A stretch of 64,000 nt of DNA from Burkholderia arboris (GCF_902499125.1 NZ_CABVPX010000027.1:45031-109030), one strand, 5' to 3'. Numbered from the stretch's first letter, positions 28,359 through 37,412 are shown. Made by a program: numbers and translations. Notes: generated by a model from the sequence alone, not told the origin.

Positions 28359-28380
28359 CCGGCGGCGTACGCGCCGCCGG
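28359..28380 (+). other. Intercistronic hairpin between otnC and the MFS gene
   Basis: CCGGCGGCG and CGCCGCCGG form a perfect 9-bp stem around a TACG loop, ending 24 bases before the MFS start. No T-run follows. It may stabilise upstream message ends or lower expression of the membrane protein relative to the enzymes. Confidence 0.5.
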
Positions 28381-28404
28381 CACACGATATTCATGGAGAC
28401 GACG

Positions 28405-29730
28405 ATGACTGCTCTCGACGCGGCCGCAAGCCGCTCGCCCGCCGCGCCCGCCCATGCGGCCGAACTCGACCGCACCTACAAGAAAGTGTTCTGGCGCATC
28501 GTGCCGTTCCTGATGCTCTGCTACGTGGTCGCGTATCTCGACCGCGTGAACGTCGGCTTCGCCAAGCTGCAGATGTCGCAGGATCTCGCGTTCAGCGAAA
28601 CCGTGTTCGGACTCGGCGCGGGCATCTTCTTCCTCGGCTATTTCCTGTTCGAATTGCCGAGCAACATGCTGATGCACCGCCTCGGCGCGCGCATCTGGAT
28701 CGCGCGGATCATGATCACGTGGGGCCTGTTGTCCGCGCTGTTCGCGTTCGTGAAGACGCCGACGCAGTTCTACGTGCTGCGCTTCCTGCTCGGCCTCGCG
28801 GAAGCCGGCTTCTATCCCGGCGTGATCCTGTACCTCACGTACTGGTTCCCGTCGCATCGCCGCGCGAAGATCATCGCGGTGTTCATGTCCGCGATTCCCG
28901 TGTCGGGCATCTTCGGCAACCCGCTGTCGGGCTGGATCATGGAGCGCTTTCACGGCGGCTCGGGCTTCCACGGCTGGCAATGGATGTTCATGATCGAGGC
29001 CGTGCCGGCCGTGCTGGTCGGCATCGCGACGATCCTGTATCTCGACAACAGCATCCGCGGCGCGAAGTGGCTCGACGAGCGCGAGAAGCAGCTCCTCGAG
29101 GACGAGATCGCCGCGCAGCCGCAAGAACAGCAGAAGCACGGCCATTCGCTGAAGGCCGTGTTCTCGGACCCGCGCATGTGGTGGATGTCGCTGATCTACT
29201 TCGCGTTCGTCACGGGCCAGTACGGCCTCACGTTCTGGATGCCGACGCTCGTGAAATCGACCGGCATCACCGATACGCTCCAGATCGGCCTGCTGTCGGC
29301 GATCCCGTTCCTCGTCGCGATCGTCGTGATGAACCTGTTCGGCCACAGCGCGGACAAACGCCGCGAGCGCCGCTGGCACCTGATCGTGCCGGCGCTGATG
29401 GGCGCGGTCGGGTTTGCGGTCGCCGCGTCGTACTCGCACAATACGGCGGTGTCGATCGTGTTCCTGTCGCTCGCGGCAGGCGGCGTGCTGACCTGCGCCC
29501 CGCTGTTCTGGTCGCTGCCGACCGCGTTCCTCGCGGGCTCCGCGGCGGCGGCCGGCATCGCGATCATCAACTCGGTCGGCAACCTCGCCGGTTTCGCGAG
29601 CCCGTACGTGATCGGCTACCTGAAGGACGTCACGCACAGCACGTCGTCCGGCATGTACGTGCTGGCCGCGATGCTCGTGATCGGTGCGATCGCCGTGTGG
29701 CTCACGCCCGCGAAACTCGTGAACCGCTGA
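28405..29730 (+). CDS. MFS transporter, anion:cation symporter family
   Basis: Inner-membrane transporter of about 441 aa with 12 predicted helices, of the ACS family that imports acid sugars and aromatic acids. Features include YLDRVNVGFAKLQM after helix 1, the RLGARIWIARIMITWG loop, and ADKRRERRWH in the second half. GGAGAC precedes the ATG at 28405; an ATG at 28393 is also possible. Its place inside the ltnD-otnK-otnC-otnI-denD operon makes erythronate or threonate the likely substrates. Confidence 0.86.
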   Translation: MTALDAAASRSPAAPAHAAELDRTYKKVFWRIVPFLMLCYVVAYLDRVNVGFAKLQMSQDLAFSETVFGLGAGIFFLGYFLFELPSNMLMHRLGARIWIARIMITWGLLSALFAFVKTPTQFYVLRFLLGLAEAGFYPGVILYLTYWFPSHRRAKIIAVFMSAIPVSGIFGNPLSGWIMERFHGGSGFHGWQWMFMIEAVPAVLVGIATILYLDNSIRGAKWLDEREKQLLEDEIAAQPQEQQKHGHSLKAVFSDPRMWWMSLIYFAFVTGQYGLTFWMPTLVKSTGITDTLQIGLLSAIPFLVAIVVMNLFGHSADKRRERRWHLIVPALMGAVGFAVAASYSHNTAVSIVFLSLAAGGVLTCAPLFWSLPTAFLAGSAAAAGIAIINSVGNLAGFASPYVIGYLKDVTHSTSSGMYVLAAMLVIGAIAVWLTPAKLVNR

Positions 29731-29797
29731 TCCGGCCGCCTTCGTTCGACGCGGGGTGCATGGCGCCCCGCCCCACTCATTCACAGGACCCGCTGCC

Positions 29798-30574
29798 ATG
29801 CCACGCTTCGCCGCCAACCTCTCGATGATGTACACCGAGCATGCGTTCCTCGAACGGTTCGCCGCTGCCTCGTACGACGGCTTCAAGGCCGTCGAGTACC
29901 TGTTCCCGTACGATTTCGCCGCCGAGGACATCCGCGCGCGCCTCGACGCGCACAACCTCGAACAGGCGCTGTTCAACGCGCCGCCGGGCGATTGGGCCGC
30001 GGGCGAACGCGGCATCGCGTCGCTGCCGGGCCGCGAGGACGAGTTCCGCCGCGGTATCGACCAGGCGCTCGACTATGCGCGCGTGCTCGGCAACCGGAAG
30101 CTGCACGTGATGGCCGGCATGGTCGCGCCGGGCGCCGACCGCGCGCGCCATCGCGACACCTACCTCGCGAACCTGCGCCATGCGGCACAGGCCGCCGCCG
30201 CGCACGGCATCACGATCCTGATCGAACCGATCAACCAGCGCGACATGCCCGGCTATTTCCTGAGCCGCCAGGACGACGCGCAGGCGATCTGCGCGGAAGT
30301 CGGTGTGCCGAACCTGAAGGTGCAGTTCGACTGCTACCACTGCCAGATTGTCGAAGGCGATCTCGCGATGAAGCTCAAGCGCGATTTCGCGGGCATCGGC
30401 CATATCCAGATCGCGGGCGTGCCCGAGCGCCACGAGCCGGATGTCGGCGAACTCAACTACCCGTACCTGTTCGCGCTGATCGACGCACTCGGCTACGACG
30501 GCTGGATCGGCTGCGAATACCGCCCGAAGGCCGGCACGTCCGAGGGCCTCGGCTGGCTCAGGCCGTACCTGTAA
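29798..30574 (+). CDS. otnI: 2-oxo-tetronate isomerase
   Basis: Hydroxypyruvate isomerase-family TIM-barrel enzyme, 258 aa, converting 2-oxo-tetronate to 3-oxo-tetronate. The N-terminus PRFAANLSMMYTEHAFLERF and the metal-site regions ILIEPINQRDMPGYF and KVQFDCYHCQIVEGD are typical. It lies 67 bases after the transporter and 28 before denD. Confidence 0.92.
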   Translation: MPRFAANLSMMYTEHAFLERFAAASYDGFKAVEYLFPYDFAAEDIRARLDAHNLEQALFNAPPGDWAAGERGIASLPGREDEFRRGIDQALDYARVLGNRKLHVMAGMVAPGADRARHRDTYLANLRHAAQAAAAHGITILIEPINQRDMPGYFLSRQDDAQAICAEVGVPNLKVQFDCYHCQIVEGDLAMKLKRDFAGIGHIQIAGVPERHEPDVGELNYPYLFALIDALGYDGWIGCEYRPKAGTSEGLGWLRPYL

Positions 30575-30602
30575 TTCAAGCATTCCTCAGAGGGTAACGA
30601 AC

Positions 30603-31574
30603 ATGAAAGTACTGATCACCGGCGGCGCCGGCTTTCTCGGTCAGCGTCTCGCGCGCAAGCTGCTCGAACGCGGCGAACTGACGGGCCCCGACGGCCGGAC
30701 CGGCAAGATCGACGAGCTGGTGTTGCTCGATGTCGTCAAGGGCAACGATTTCGACGATGCGCGCGTGACGTCGATCGTCGGCGACATCGCCGATCGCGCG
30801 GTGCTCGAAAGCGCGATCGACACGCAGACGGACGCGATCTTCCACCTCGCGGCGATCGTCAGCGGGCAGGCCGAAGCCGATTTCGATCTCGGCATGCGGA
30901 TCAATCTCGACGCGTCGCGCACGCTGCTCGACGTGTGCCGCGCACGCGGCCATCAGCCGCGCGTCGTATTCACGAGCTCCGTCGCGGTGTACGGCGGCGC
31001 GCTGCCCGACGTCGTGCAGGACGACACCGCGCTGAATCCGCAATCGTCGTACGGCGCCGAAAAGGCGATCGCCGAGCTGCTGCTGTGCGACTACGCGCGG
31101 CGCGGCTTCGTCGACGGCCGGGTGCTGCGGCTGCCGACGATCAGCGTGCGGCCGGGCCGCCCGAACGCGGCCGCGTCGTCGTTCGCGAGCGGCATCATCC
31201 GCGAACCGCTGAACGGCGAGGAAAGCGTATGCCCGGTGCCCGGTTCGACGCGGCTGTGGCTGCTGTCGCCGCGCGGCGCGATTGAAGCGCTCGTCGCCGG
31301 TTGCGAGATCGACAGCGCGAGGCTCGGCAACAAGCGCGTGATCAACCTGCCGGGCCTGTCGGTATCGGTCGACGAGATGATTGAAGCGCTGCGCGAAGTC
31401 GCGGGCGACGACGTCGTGAAGCTGATTCGTCATGCGCCCGACGAGCGGGTCGAGAAAATCGTCGGCAGCTGGCCGGGTCGCTGGGACACGTCGCGTGCGG
31501 AAGCACTCGGGCTGAAGGGCGATACGTCGTTTGCCGACGTGATCCGCAGCCATATCGCCGACGCACAGCGCTGA
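30603..31574 (+). CDS. denD: D-erythronate dehydrogenase
   Basis: Extended short-chain dehydrogenase (323 aa) that oxidises D-erythronate to 2-oxo-tetronate. The nucleotide motif is GGAGFLG at residues 7-13, with VFTSSVAVYGG and the catalytic YGAEK (Tyr-x3-Lys) near residue 155. Its presence with ltnD means the operon can feed both D-erythronate and L-threonate into the same pathway to dihydroxyacetone phosphate. Last gene of the operon; a GC-rich hairpin (31591-31618) lies at the convergent junction with hpnL. Confidence 0.92.
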   Translation: MKVLITGGAGFLGQRLARKLLERGELTGPDGRTGKIDELVLLDVVKGNDFDDARVTSIVGDIADRAVLESAIDTQTDAIFHLAAIVSGQAEADFDLGMRINLDASRTLLDVCRARGHQPRVVFTSSVAVYGGALPDVVQDDTALNPQSSYGAEKAIAELLLCDYARRGFVDGRVLRLPTISVRPGRPNAAASSFASGIIREPLNGEESVCPVPGSTRLWLLSPRGAIEALVAGCEIDSARLGNKRVINLPGLSVSVDEMIEALREVAGDDVVKLIRHAPDERVEKIVGSWPGRWDTSRAEALGLKGDTSFADVIRSHIADAQR

Positions 31575-31590
31575 TTCGCGCGCCGCGTCG

Positions 31591-31618
31591 CGCCCGGCTG
31601 CGTCAGCGCGGCCGGGCG
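31591..31618. terminator. Hairpin at the denD/hpnL convergent junction
   Basis: CGCCCGGC (31591-31598) pairs with GCCGGGCG (31611-31618), with further partial pairing inside. It overlaps the last codons of hpnL and lacks a T-run on either strand, so it is at best a weak bidirectional terminator. Confidence 0.35.
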
Positions 31619-32685
31619 GATTCCCCGATGGGTAACGATGCCGGCTTCGTGCCGCCCGGCCGGTTCGACGAACCGGCCGCCCACTGCCACGCGAGCAGGC
31701 CCGGCAGATAGAACAGCAGGTCGCGCACGCGGCGGGCGCCGGCCAGCGCCAGGCAGGTCGGCGGGTCGAACCCGAGCAGCCCGCCGATCAGCACGAACCC
31801 GCCCTCCTGCACGCCGAGGCCGCCCGGCATCAGGAACGCGATGCTGCTCACCAGCTGGATCAGCGCCTCGATCGCGAGCGCCTGCGCAAAGGTCGGATCG
31901 GCGCCGAGGAAATACAGCGCCAGCCAGATTTCCAGCGCATAGCCCGCGAACTGCAGCGTCTGCCAGATCCCCAGGTAGCGCACGACGATGCCCGTCTTTC
32001 TCCAGATCAACCGGATCGACTGATCGGTACGCGCCGATTCGCCGACCAGCGCCACCACCTTGCCGCTCGTGACGCGATTGAGCACGCGCATCGCGCGCTC
32101 GAACGGCCGCGCATGCTGCACCAGCGCGAACAGCAGCAGCACCGGCACCAGCGCGGCCATGCCGATCGCGAGGTTCGCGGCCACGCGTGCGGCATCGGAC
32201 GACACGCGTTCGAGCACGTAGCCGATCGCGACCAGTGCGAAGATCAATTGACTGATCAGCGTCAGCTGCATGTCGGCGACGAGGCTCGCCACGGCGGTCG
32301 CCGGGCGCACGCCGGCCTGCCGCAGCAAGCCGAACGACACGATCTCGCCGCCGATGCGTGCGACCGGCAGCAACCCGTTGATCGATTCGCGGATCCACAC
32401 GAGCTTCAGCATCGTCATGAACGACGGCCGGCGCGGGCCGCGGATCAGCATCCGCCAGTCCCACGCATTCGCGAGCATCGGCACGATGTGCGCGAGCGCA
32501 GCGACCAGCAGCCCGGCGCCGGCGATCTGCAGGCGATGCAGGATGTCCAGCGGATGCTCGCGCCAGATCAGCCACACCGCGAGCGCCAGCCCGCCGAGCG
32601 CGGCCACGCGCCCCGCATGGCGAAGCCGTGCGTCGCCGCGCGAGGCGCCCGGGTCCGCACGGGGGGTGCCGGTGTTCGGCGCCAT
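31603..32685 (-). CDS. hpnL: HpnL-like flippase-family membrane protein
   Basis: Integral membrane protein of 360 aa of the UPF0104/lysylphosphatidylglycerol synthase transmembrane family. It has about eight to nine helices. Family segments seen are VRIGGEIVSFGLLRQAGVR, then SSIAFLMPGGLGVQEGGFVLIGGLLG near residue 290. Downstream of hpnI with a two-base gap, it fits HpnL, a putative hopanoid transporter. Other family members flip lipid carriers, so the role depends on context. The start used is MAPNTGTP at 32685. Confidence 0.72.
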   Translation of the reverse strand: MAPNTGTPRADPGASRGDARLRHAGRVAALGGLALAVWLIWREHPLDILHRLQIAGAGLLVAALAHIVPMLANAWDWRMLIRGPRRPSFMTMLKLVWIRESINGLLPVARIGGEIVSFGLLRQAGVRPATAVASLVADMQLTLISQLIFALVAIGYVLERVSSDAARVAANLAIGMAALVPVLLLFALVQHARPFERAMRVLNRVTSGKVVALVGESARTDQSIRLIWRKTGIVVRYLGIWQTLQFAGYALEIWLALYFLGADPTFAQALAIEALIQLVSSIAFLMPGGLGVQEGGFVLIGGLLGFDPPTCLALAGARRVRDLLFYLPGLLAWQWAAGSSNRPGGTKPASLPIGESARPR

Positions 32686-32687
32686 CG

Positions 32688-33857
32688 TCACGATTCCCCC
32701 GCCGGCGACAGCAGGCCTTCCCGGTCGACGCGAAACCGCGTGCCGCGCCACACCACATGCGACGCAAAGAAGCTCGAGACGAAGATCACGAATTGCAGGA
32801 GATCGACGAACGGCAGCCAGAGTGCGCCGCGCAGGCCGGCGCCGGTTGCGCGGCTCGTTCTCAGCATCAGCAGTGCGCGCGCCGCCAGCGCCGCGACCGT
32901 CAGCGCGCACGCGGCGGCAGCGCCGCCGGAAAACAGCACCGCCAGCAGCGCGAGCGGCACCGGATGCATCAGTACCGAGCCGAGATGACCGAGCCGGTCC
33001 GCCGCGCGAATCGTGCAGCTCCAGCGCAACTCGTGAGCGTACAACCGGGCGAACGTCTCTTCGACACACGCGTGCCCGACGACGAACGGTGGAATGACGA
33101 CCTGCGCGCCCGCTTGGCGCACCGCTTCGCCAAGTGCGTGATCTTCCGCCAGGTGATGCGCGAAACGCGCCAGCCCGCCGATGCGTTCGAGCGTCTCGCG
33201 CGTGATCGCAATCGTCTGTCCGAAGCACGGCCGCGCGCGCCCGATGAAGAGCCCGGTGATCACGCCCGGCAGGAAATGGTAGTTCGTCATCGCGACGGCA
33301 ACTCCGGGCCAGAACCCCGGCGATGCGACGCCGCGATACACGCTCGTCACGATGCCGACATCCGGCTGCTGTAGCGCGCCGACGACGGCGCGCAAATAAT
33401 CGCGCTCGACCACCACGTCACTGTCGGCAAAACAGAGCACCGAATACTCCGCGTGTTCGAGCATGTTCACGAGATTGGCGATCTTGCGGTTCGGCCCGTA
33501 CAGCCGCGCATCGGCGACGACCTTGATGTTCGCGTCCGGGTAACGTGCGCGCAGCGTCTCGACGGCCGCGAGTGCCGCGTCGCCCGCATCGTGCACGCCG
33601 AACAGGTGCTGGACCGGCCCCGGATAATTCTGCACGAAGTAGCTTTCGAGATGCTGTACGAGATCCCATTCGTCGCCATGCAGCGGCTTCGCGACGGTGA
33701 CGCCCGGATACGTGCGCGGTTCCGCCGCCGCCCGGGAAAAGAACCGGCCGACGAGCACGCTGGCCGTGAGCGTGTACGCAATGCCCAGCAACACGCCCAA
33801 CCCGCAGGCAATCGACATTGCGCCGGCCAGCGCGCGCAGCACATGCAGCAAAACCAT
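32688..33857 (-). CDS. hpnI: Hopanoid biosynthesis glycosyltransferase HpnI
   Basis: Membrane-anchored family 2 glycosyltransferase of the ceramide glucosyltransferase-like type, 389 aa. It adds an N-acetylglucosamine to bacteriohopanetetrol. One N-terminal helix (residues 10-30) precedes the catalytic domain with VTVAKPLHGDEWDL, YGPNRKIANLVNM, the DSDVVVERDYLR metal site and ELRWSCTIR as the (Q/R)xxRW-like motif. Two or three C-terminal helices follow. Next gene is hpnL. No HpnJ or HpnK is adjacent, so other steps must be encoded elsewhere. The start at MVLLHVLRAL gives the usual length. Confidence 0.8.
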   Translation of the reverse strand: MVLLHVLRALAGAMSIACGLGVLLGIAYTLTASVLVGRFFSRAAAEPRTYPGVTVAKPLHGDEWDLVQHLESYFVQNYPGPVQHLFGVHDAGDAALAAVETLRARYPDANIKVVADARLYGPNRKIANLVNMLEHAEYSVLCFADSDVVVERDYLRAVVGALQQPDVGIVTSVYRGVASPGFWPGVAVAMTNYHFLPGVITGLFIGRARPCFGQTIAITRETLERIGGLARFAHHLAEDHALGEAVRQAGAQVVIPPFVVGHACVEETFARLYAHELRWSCTIRAADRLGHLGSVLMHPVPLALLAVLFSGGAAAACALTVAALAARALLMLRTSRATGAGLRGALWLPFVDLLQFVIFVSSFFASHVVWRGTRFRVDREGLLSPAGES

Positions 33858-33919
33858 GCTTCTCCCCAGTGGTGACCCGTACAACCGCGACGCCCGGGAA
33901 CGGCCGCGTGCACGCGGAC

Positions 33920-34270
33920 TCACCCGTGCACGCCGCCGTATCGGTTCCCGTTGAGCCGGATATGAAGAACGACCAACCGACGGTACGCGCAATCAGATGA
34001 CACAACTACCGTGCGGCGATCGATTCCGGTCACCCGCACGTAGCCGCATGCGACTGCGGCCTTGAATGCCGCGCCGGCAAGCTTACGGGCCGACAGGATC
34101 GCGGTGGCAACGGCCACGACGATCCAGAAGCGAAACGTCATCGTGGTGAAAAATGATTCGGGTACGCGCCATGCAAGCAACGAAACCAGCACGAAACACT
34201 GGATGAACATGCCGGCCAGTGCGGCGATCAGCAGATAGGCGCGCCATCGCCCGGTCGTCGAGGGTGCCAT
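33920..34270 (-). CDS. Small hypothetical membrane protein (uncertain)
   Basis: A possible 116-aa protein starting MAPSTTGRWRAYLLIAALAG with two predicted membrane helices (about residues 10-32 and 46-64) and a short basic tail. It is not similar to anything I recognise, and the tail looks random. The ribosome site is weak. The surrounding interval 33858-34565 has no other candidate gene, and its right end holds the promoter region of the two-component system. Confidence 0.4.
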   Translation of the reverse strand: MAPSTTGRWRAYLLIAALAGMFIQCFVLVSLLAWRVPESFFTTMTFRFWIVVAVATAILSARKLAGAAFKAAVACGYVRVTGIDRRTVVVSSDCAYRRLVVLHIRLNGNRYGGVHG

Positions 34271-34453
34271 CAGGATTGAACCTCCCGTACGGGCGATGCG
34301 CATCGACCGTACGTCGATCGAAAGGGTCGCGGGTTGGCGGGCGGGTGCATCCGGCACGTGCCGGACATGCCCGACCCGGTTCGGGATCGGGGGAAGCGGA
34401 GAACCGCCCGAGAAATGTCGTGGCCGATGGTAGCGGGATTGCCGGCGCCCAAC

Positions 34454-34469
34454 CTTAAGCGTTCTTCAG
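34454..34469 (+). promoter_or_regulatory. Response-regulator box upstream of the two-component operon
   Basis: CTTAAG-CGTT-CTTCAG forms two half-sites ten bases apart, close to the YTTAAK-N5-YTTAAK pattern of PmrA/QseB-type regulators. It lies 97 bases before the regulator start and could mediate autoregulation. Similar to the better-matched site at 36633-36649. Confidence 0.45.
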
Positions 34470-34565
34470 AATCGCGCAGCATTTGAACGGGGTCCGATTA
34501 CATTCCATTGCACGGCGCACGCGGCCAGGCTCGTACAATCGCGAATGCCTGCACATCAATCGACC

Positions 34566-35225
34566 ATGCGACTCCTCCTTGTTGAAGACGACGACCTGAT
34601 CGGCAGCGGCCTCGAGATCAGCCTCAGCCACGCCGGTTATCACGTCGACTGGCTGCGCGACGGTCACACGGCCGCCGCGGCGCTCGCGACGACGCGCTTC
34701 GCGCTCGTCGTGCTCGACCTCGGCCTGCCCGGGAAATCGGGAACGGAACTGCTGCGCGCGCTGCGCGACGCGGGTGATACGGTCCCCGTGCTGGTGCTGA
34801 CCGCGCGCGGCACCGTGGCCGACCGCGTCCGCGGCCTCGACGACGGCGCGGACGACTATCTCGCGAAACCGTTCGAGCTGTCCGAAGTGCTCGCCCGCTG
34901 CCGCGCGCTCGTGCGACGCTCGCAGGGCCGCGCCGGCGATGAAATCGTGTGGCGCGACATCACGATCGACCTGACCGCCCATACGGTGACGCGCGATGCG
35001 TCGCGTATCGCGCTCACGTCGCGCGAGTGGGCGATCCTCGTTCAGCTCGTCAGCCACCCGGGCATGCCGCAGTCGCGCGCGCGCCTCGAGGACAGCCTGT
35101 ACGGCTGGCAGGAAGGCATCGAAAGCAATGCGATCGAGGTCCATGTTTCGAACCTGCGCAAGAAACTGGGCGCGGAACTGATCCGCACCGTCCGCGGCAT
35201 CGGCTACGTCGTCGACCTCGCATGA
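34566..35225 (+). CDS. OmpR-family response regulator (PmrA/QseB type)
   Basis: Response regulator of 219 aa. The receiver domain (residues 1-115) has acidic pocket VEDDD, phospho-acceptor Asp in LVVLDLGLPG and Lys in YLAKPFE. The C-terminal winged-helix DNA-binding domain ends SNLRKKLGAELIRTVRGIGYVVDL. Start at the MRLLLVEDD Met; an ATG 21 bases earlier is possible. Its stop overlaps the histidine kinase start by ATGA. Confidence 0.9.
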   Translation: MRLLLVEDDDLIGSGLEISLSHAGYHVDWLRDGHTAAAALATTRFALVVLDLGLPGKSGTELLRALRDAGDTVPVLVLTARGTVADRVRGLDDGADDYLAKPFELSEVLARCRALVRRSQGRAGDEIVWRDITIDLTAHTVTRDASRIALTSREWAILVQLVSHPGMPQSRARLEDSLYGWQEGIESNAIEVHVSNLRKKLGAELIRTVRGIGYVVDLA

Positions 35226-36637
35226 TCGCCCGCTCGATACGACGCCGCGTGTCGCTGATGGCAATCGGCTGCGTGACCGTCGTATGGCTCGTCGCCGTGT
35301 TCGGCAGCATCCACTATGCGACGCGCGAGATCGGCGAATGGGAAGATGCCCGCCTCGCCGAGTACGCGTCGCTGCTGGTCAATCTCGCACCGGCCGACCT
35401 CGACCGCCTTGCCCGCGTGCCGCCCGACGCGCGCGTCGAACTCTCATTCGGCGCGCCAGGACACGGGTCCGACAACGACGGCGACCGCTTGCCACGCGAC
35501 GTGCTGTTCGACGTGCGCGACGCGCAAGGCAACGTCGTTGCGTCGAGCCTTCCCGCTGCCGCGGCAGGGCGGCCCGATGCGCGCGACCCGCACGGCGCGC
35601 CGCAGACGATCGCGATCGGCGACATGCAGTGGCGCACCTACGCGCTGCGCGACAACACGTCGGGGCGCCGCGTGCGGGTGATGGAGACCATCAATACGCG
35701 CAGCGATCTGGCGACCGGCATCGCACGCGGCATCGTCCTGCCGCTGATTGTCGCGTTGCCGGTGCTCGCGCTGCTGCTCTGGGTCACGATCGGCCGCAGC
35801 CTCGCGCCGTTGAAGACGCTGTCCGCGCTGATCGGCGCGCGCGATGCGCGATCGCTCGAACCGCTCGGCGTCGCGACCGTACCGGACGAAGTGCGCACGC
35901 TGGTCGACGCGATCGACCGCCTGCTGGCAAGGCTGCGGCAATCGATCGTGCGCGAGCGCGCGTTCACTTCCGACGCCGCGCACGAACTCAAGACCCCGCT
36001 CGCCGCAATCAAGGTGCAGGCCCAGGTGGCGATCGCGACCGACGATCCGGCGCGCAAGCAACTGGCGATGCAGCGCGTCGTGCAAGGCGTCGACCGCAGT
36101 GCGCGGCTCGCCGAACAGTTGCTGTTGCTCGCGCGGCTCGACGAGTACGAACGCATCCCGACGCGTGCGGTCGTCGTGCGCGAACTCGTCGATGCGGCCA
36201 TCGATCGCCATCTGGCGAAGGCCGCGGACAAAGCCATTGCCATCGTGACCGGCGATCTCTCCGCACGCGCGATCGACGCCGATCCGATCCTGATCGGCAT
36301 CCTGCTCGACAATCTCGTCGACAACGCCGTCAAGTACGGCCGCCACGGCGGGCGCATCGAACTCGGCGTACACGACGACGGCGCACTGCAACGTATCGTC
36401 GTGCGCGACGACGGGCCCGGCGTCGCACACGACGAGCACGAACGGCTCGGCGACCGCTTCTATCGCGGCACCGGTGCGCAGTCGCCCGGCAGCGGGCTCG
36501 GGTTGTCGATCGTCACACGCATCGCGCAGTATTTCGGCGGCACCGTGCAGTTCGAGTCCGGTATCGGCGGCCGGGGCCTCGGCGTGGCGATCGCACTGCC
36601 GTCGGCGGGTGCGGGCCGATCGACGGCGCCTGCTTAA
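35222..36637 (+). CDS. Sensor histidine kinase (QseC/PmrB type)
   Basis: Membrane histidine kinase of 471 aa. Helix 1 at residues 10-32, a periplasmic sensor of about 130 residues, helix 2 near 165-185, a HAMP-like segment, then the HisKA domain with phospho-acceptor His in SDAAHELKTPLAAIK and the HATPase domain with NLVDNAVKYG, DDGPGV and GSGLGLSIV motifs. The short periplasmic loop lacks obvious metal-binding EXXE motifs, so the signal is unclear. Its stop codon lies inside the response-regulator box of the next gene. Confidence 0.9.
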   Translation: MIARSIRRRVSLMAIGCVTVVWLVAVFGSIHYATREIGEWEDARLAEYASLLVNLAPADLDRLARVPPDARVELSFGAPGHGSDNDGDRLPRDVLFDVRDAQGNVVASSLPAAAAGRPDARDPHGAPQTIAIGDMQWRTYALRDNTSGRRVRVMETINTRSDLATGIARGIVLPLIVALPVLALLLWVTIGRSLAPLKTLSALIGARDARSLEPLGVATVPDEVRTLVDAIDRLLARLRQSIVRERAFTSDAAHELKTPLAAIKVQAQVAIATDDPARKQLAMQRVVQGVDRSARLAEQLLLLARLDEYERIPTRAVVVRELVDAAIDRHLAKAADKAIAIVTGDLSARAIDADPILIGILLDNLVDNAVKYGRHGGRIELGVHDDGALQRIVVRDDGPGVAHDEHERLGDRFYRGTGAQSPGSGLGLSIVTRIAQYFGGTVQFESGIGGRGLGVAIALPSAGAGRSTAPA

Positions 36638-36665
36638 CGTTTCGTTAAGGATTCGATCGTAGAAT
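36633..36665 (+). promoter_or_regulatory. PmrA/QseB-like box and -10 of the cytochrome b561 gene
   Basis: CTTAAC-GTTTC-GTTAAG (36633-36649) matches YTTAAK-N5-YTTAAK closely. A -10-like TAGAAT (36660-36665) follows after ten bases, the spacing usual when the box replaces the -35. It overlaps the histidine kinase stop codon and lies 59 bases before the cytochrome start at 36708. Confidence 0.55.
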
Positions 36666-36707
36666 CCGCCCGAAACCTGCCATCCCTGCCGCCCATCAGG
36701 AGCCTTC

Positions 36708-37235
36708 ATGTCCGCACCCGCCCGTTACGACGCCGTCGCCCGTCTTCTTCACTGGCTGATCGCGGCGCTGGTCGTCGCACAATACGCGATCGGCTGGACG
36801 ATGCCCGACGTGCATCGCGACACGCAACCCGTCGGCCTGATCGCCGCGCACCTGATCGTCGGCACGGCGCTGCTCGCGGCAATGGCGTGCCGCGTGCTGT
36901 GGCGCGCGACGCATCGGCCGCCTGCGAGCAACCTGTCGCCCGCGATGCGCGCGCTGTCGGGCGTCACGCATGGCGCGCTGTACGTGCTGCTGATCGCGGT
37001 GCCGCTGCTCGGCTGGATCAACGCGTCGTCGCGCGCATGGGCCGTGACGCTGGCCGGCGTCATCCCGTTGCCGGCGCTGTCGACGGCCGGCTCCGGCTTC
37101 GGCCACGCGATGGGCGACGTGCACGGCATCCTCGCGTGGGTGCTGTTCGCCGGCATCGGCCTGCACGTGGCGGCCGCGCTGATGCACCGCTTCGTGCTGC
37201 GCGACCAGGTCGTGCAGCGCATGATGCCGTGGTGA
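36708..37235 (+). CDS. Cytochrome b561 family protein
   Basis: Di-heme b-type cytochrome of the inner membrane, 175 aa, with four helices. Heme-ligand histidines are visible in LLHWLIAALVV, AAHLIVGTAL, GVTHGALYVL and VHGILAWVLF. Such proteins pass electrons from the quinol pool. AGGAG precedes the start. The box at 36633 suggests control by the upstream two-component system, as an operon extension or as a separate unit. Confidence 0.9.
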   Translation: MSAPARYDAVARLLHWLIAALVVAQYAIGWTMPDVHRDTQPVGLIAAHLIVGTALLAAMACRVLWRATHRPPASNLSPAMRALSGVTHGALYVLLIAVPLLGWINASSRAWAVTLAGVIPLPALSTAGSGFGHAMGDVHGILAWVLFAGIGLHVAAALMHRFVLRDQVVQRMMPW

Positions 37236-37412
37236 TCGACCTGCCGGCTCATCGCGACCGGCCGACGAGCTGATCGCGACGCCGCGCGAAGCGGCGTGCA
37301 ATGAGCGGCATCGCAGCCGGCGCCCTTCGGCCACGTCGCGTGGCGCGAAGGGCAAGTGGTTTGCCGTCCCGCGAACACGACGGCCAGACTTCACACACGA
37401 TCATGTCGGCAC

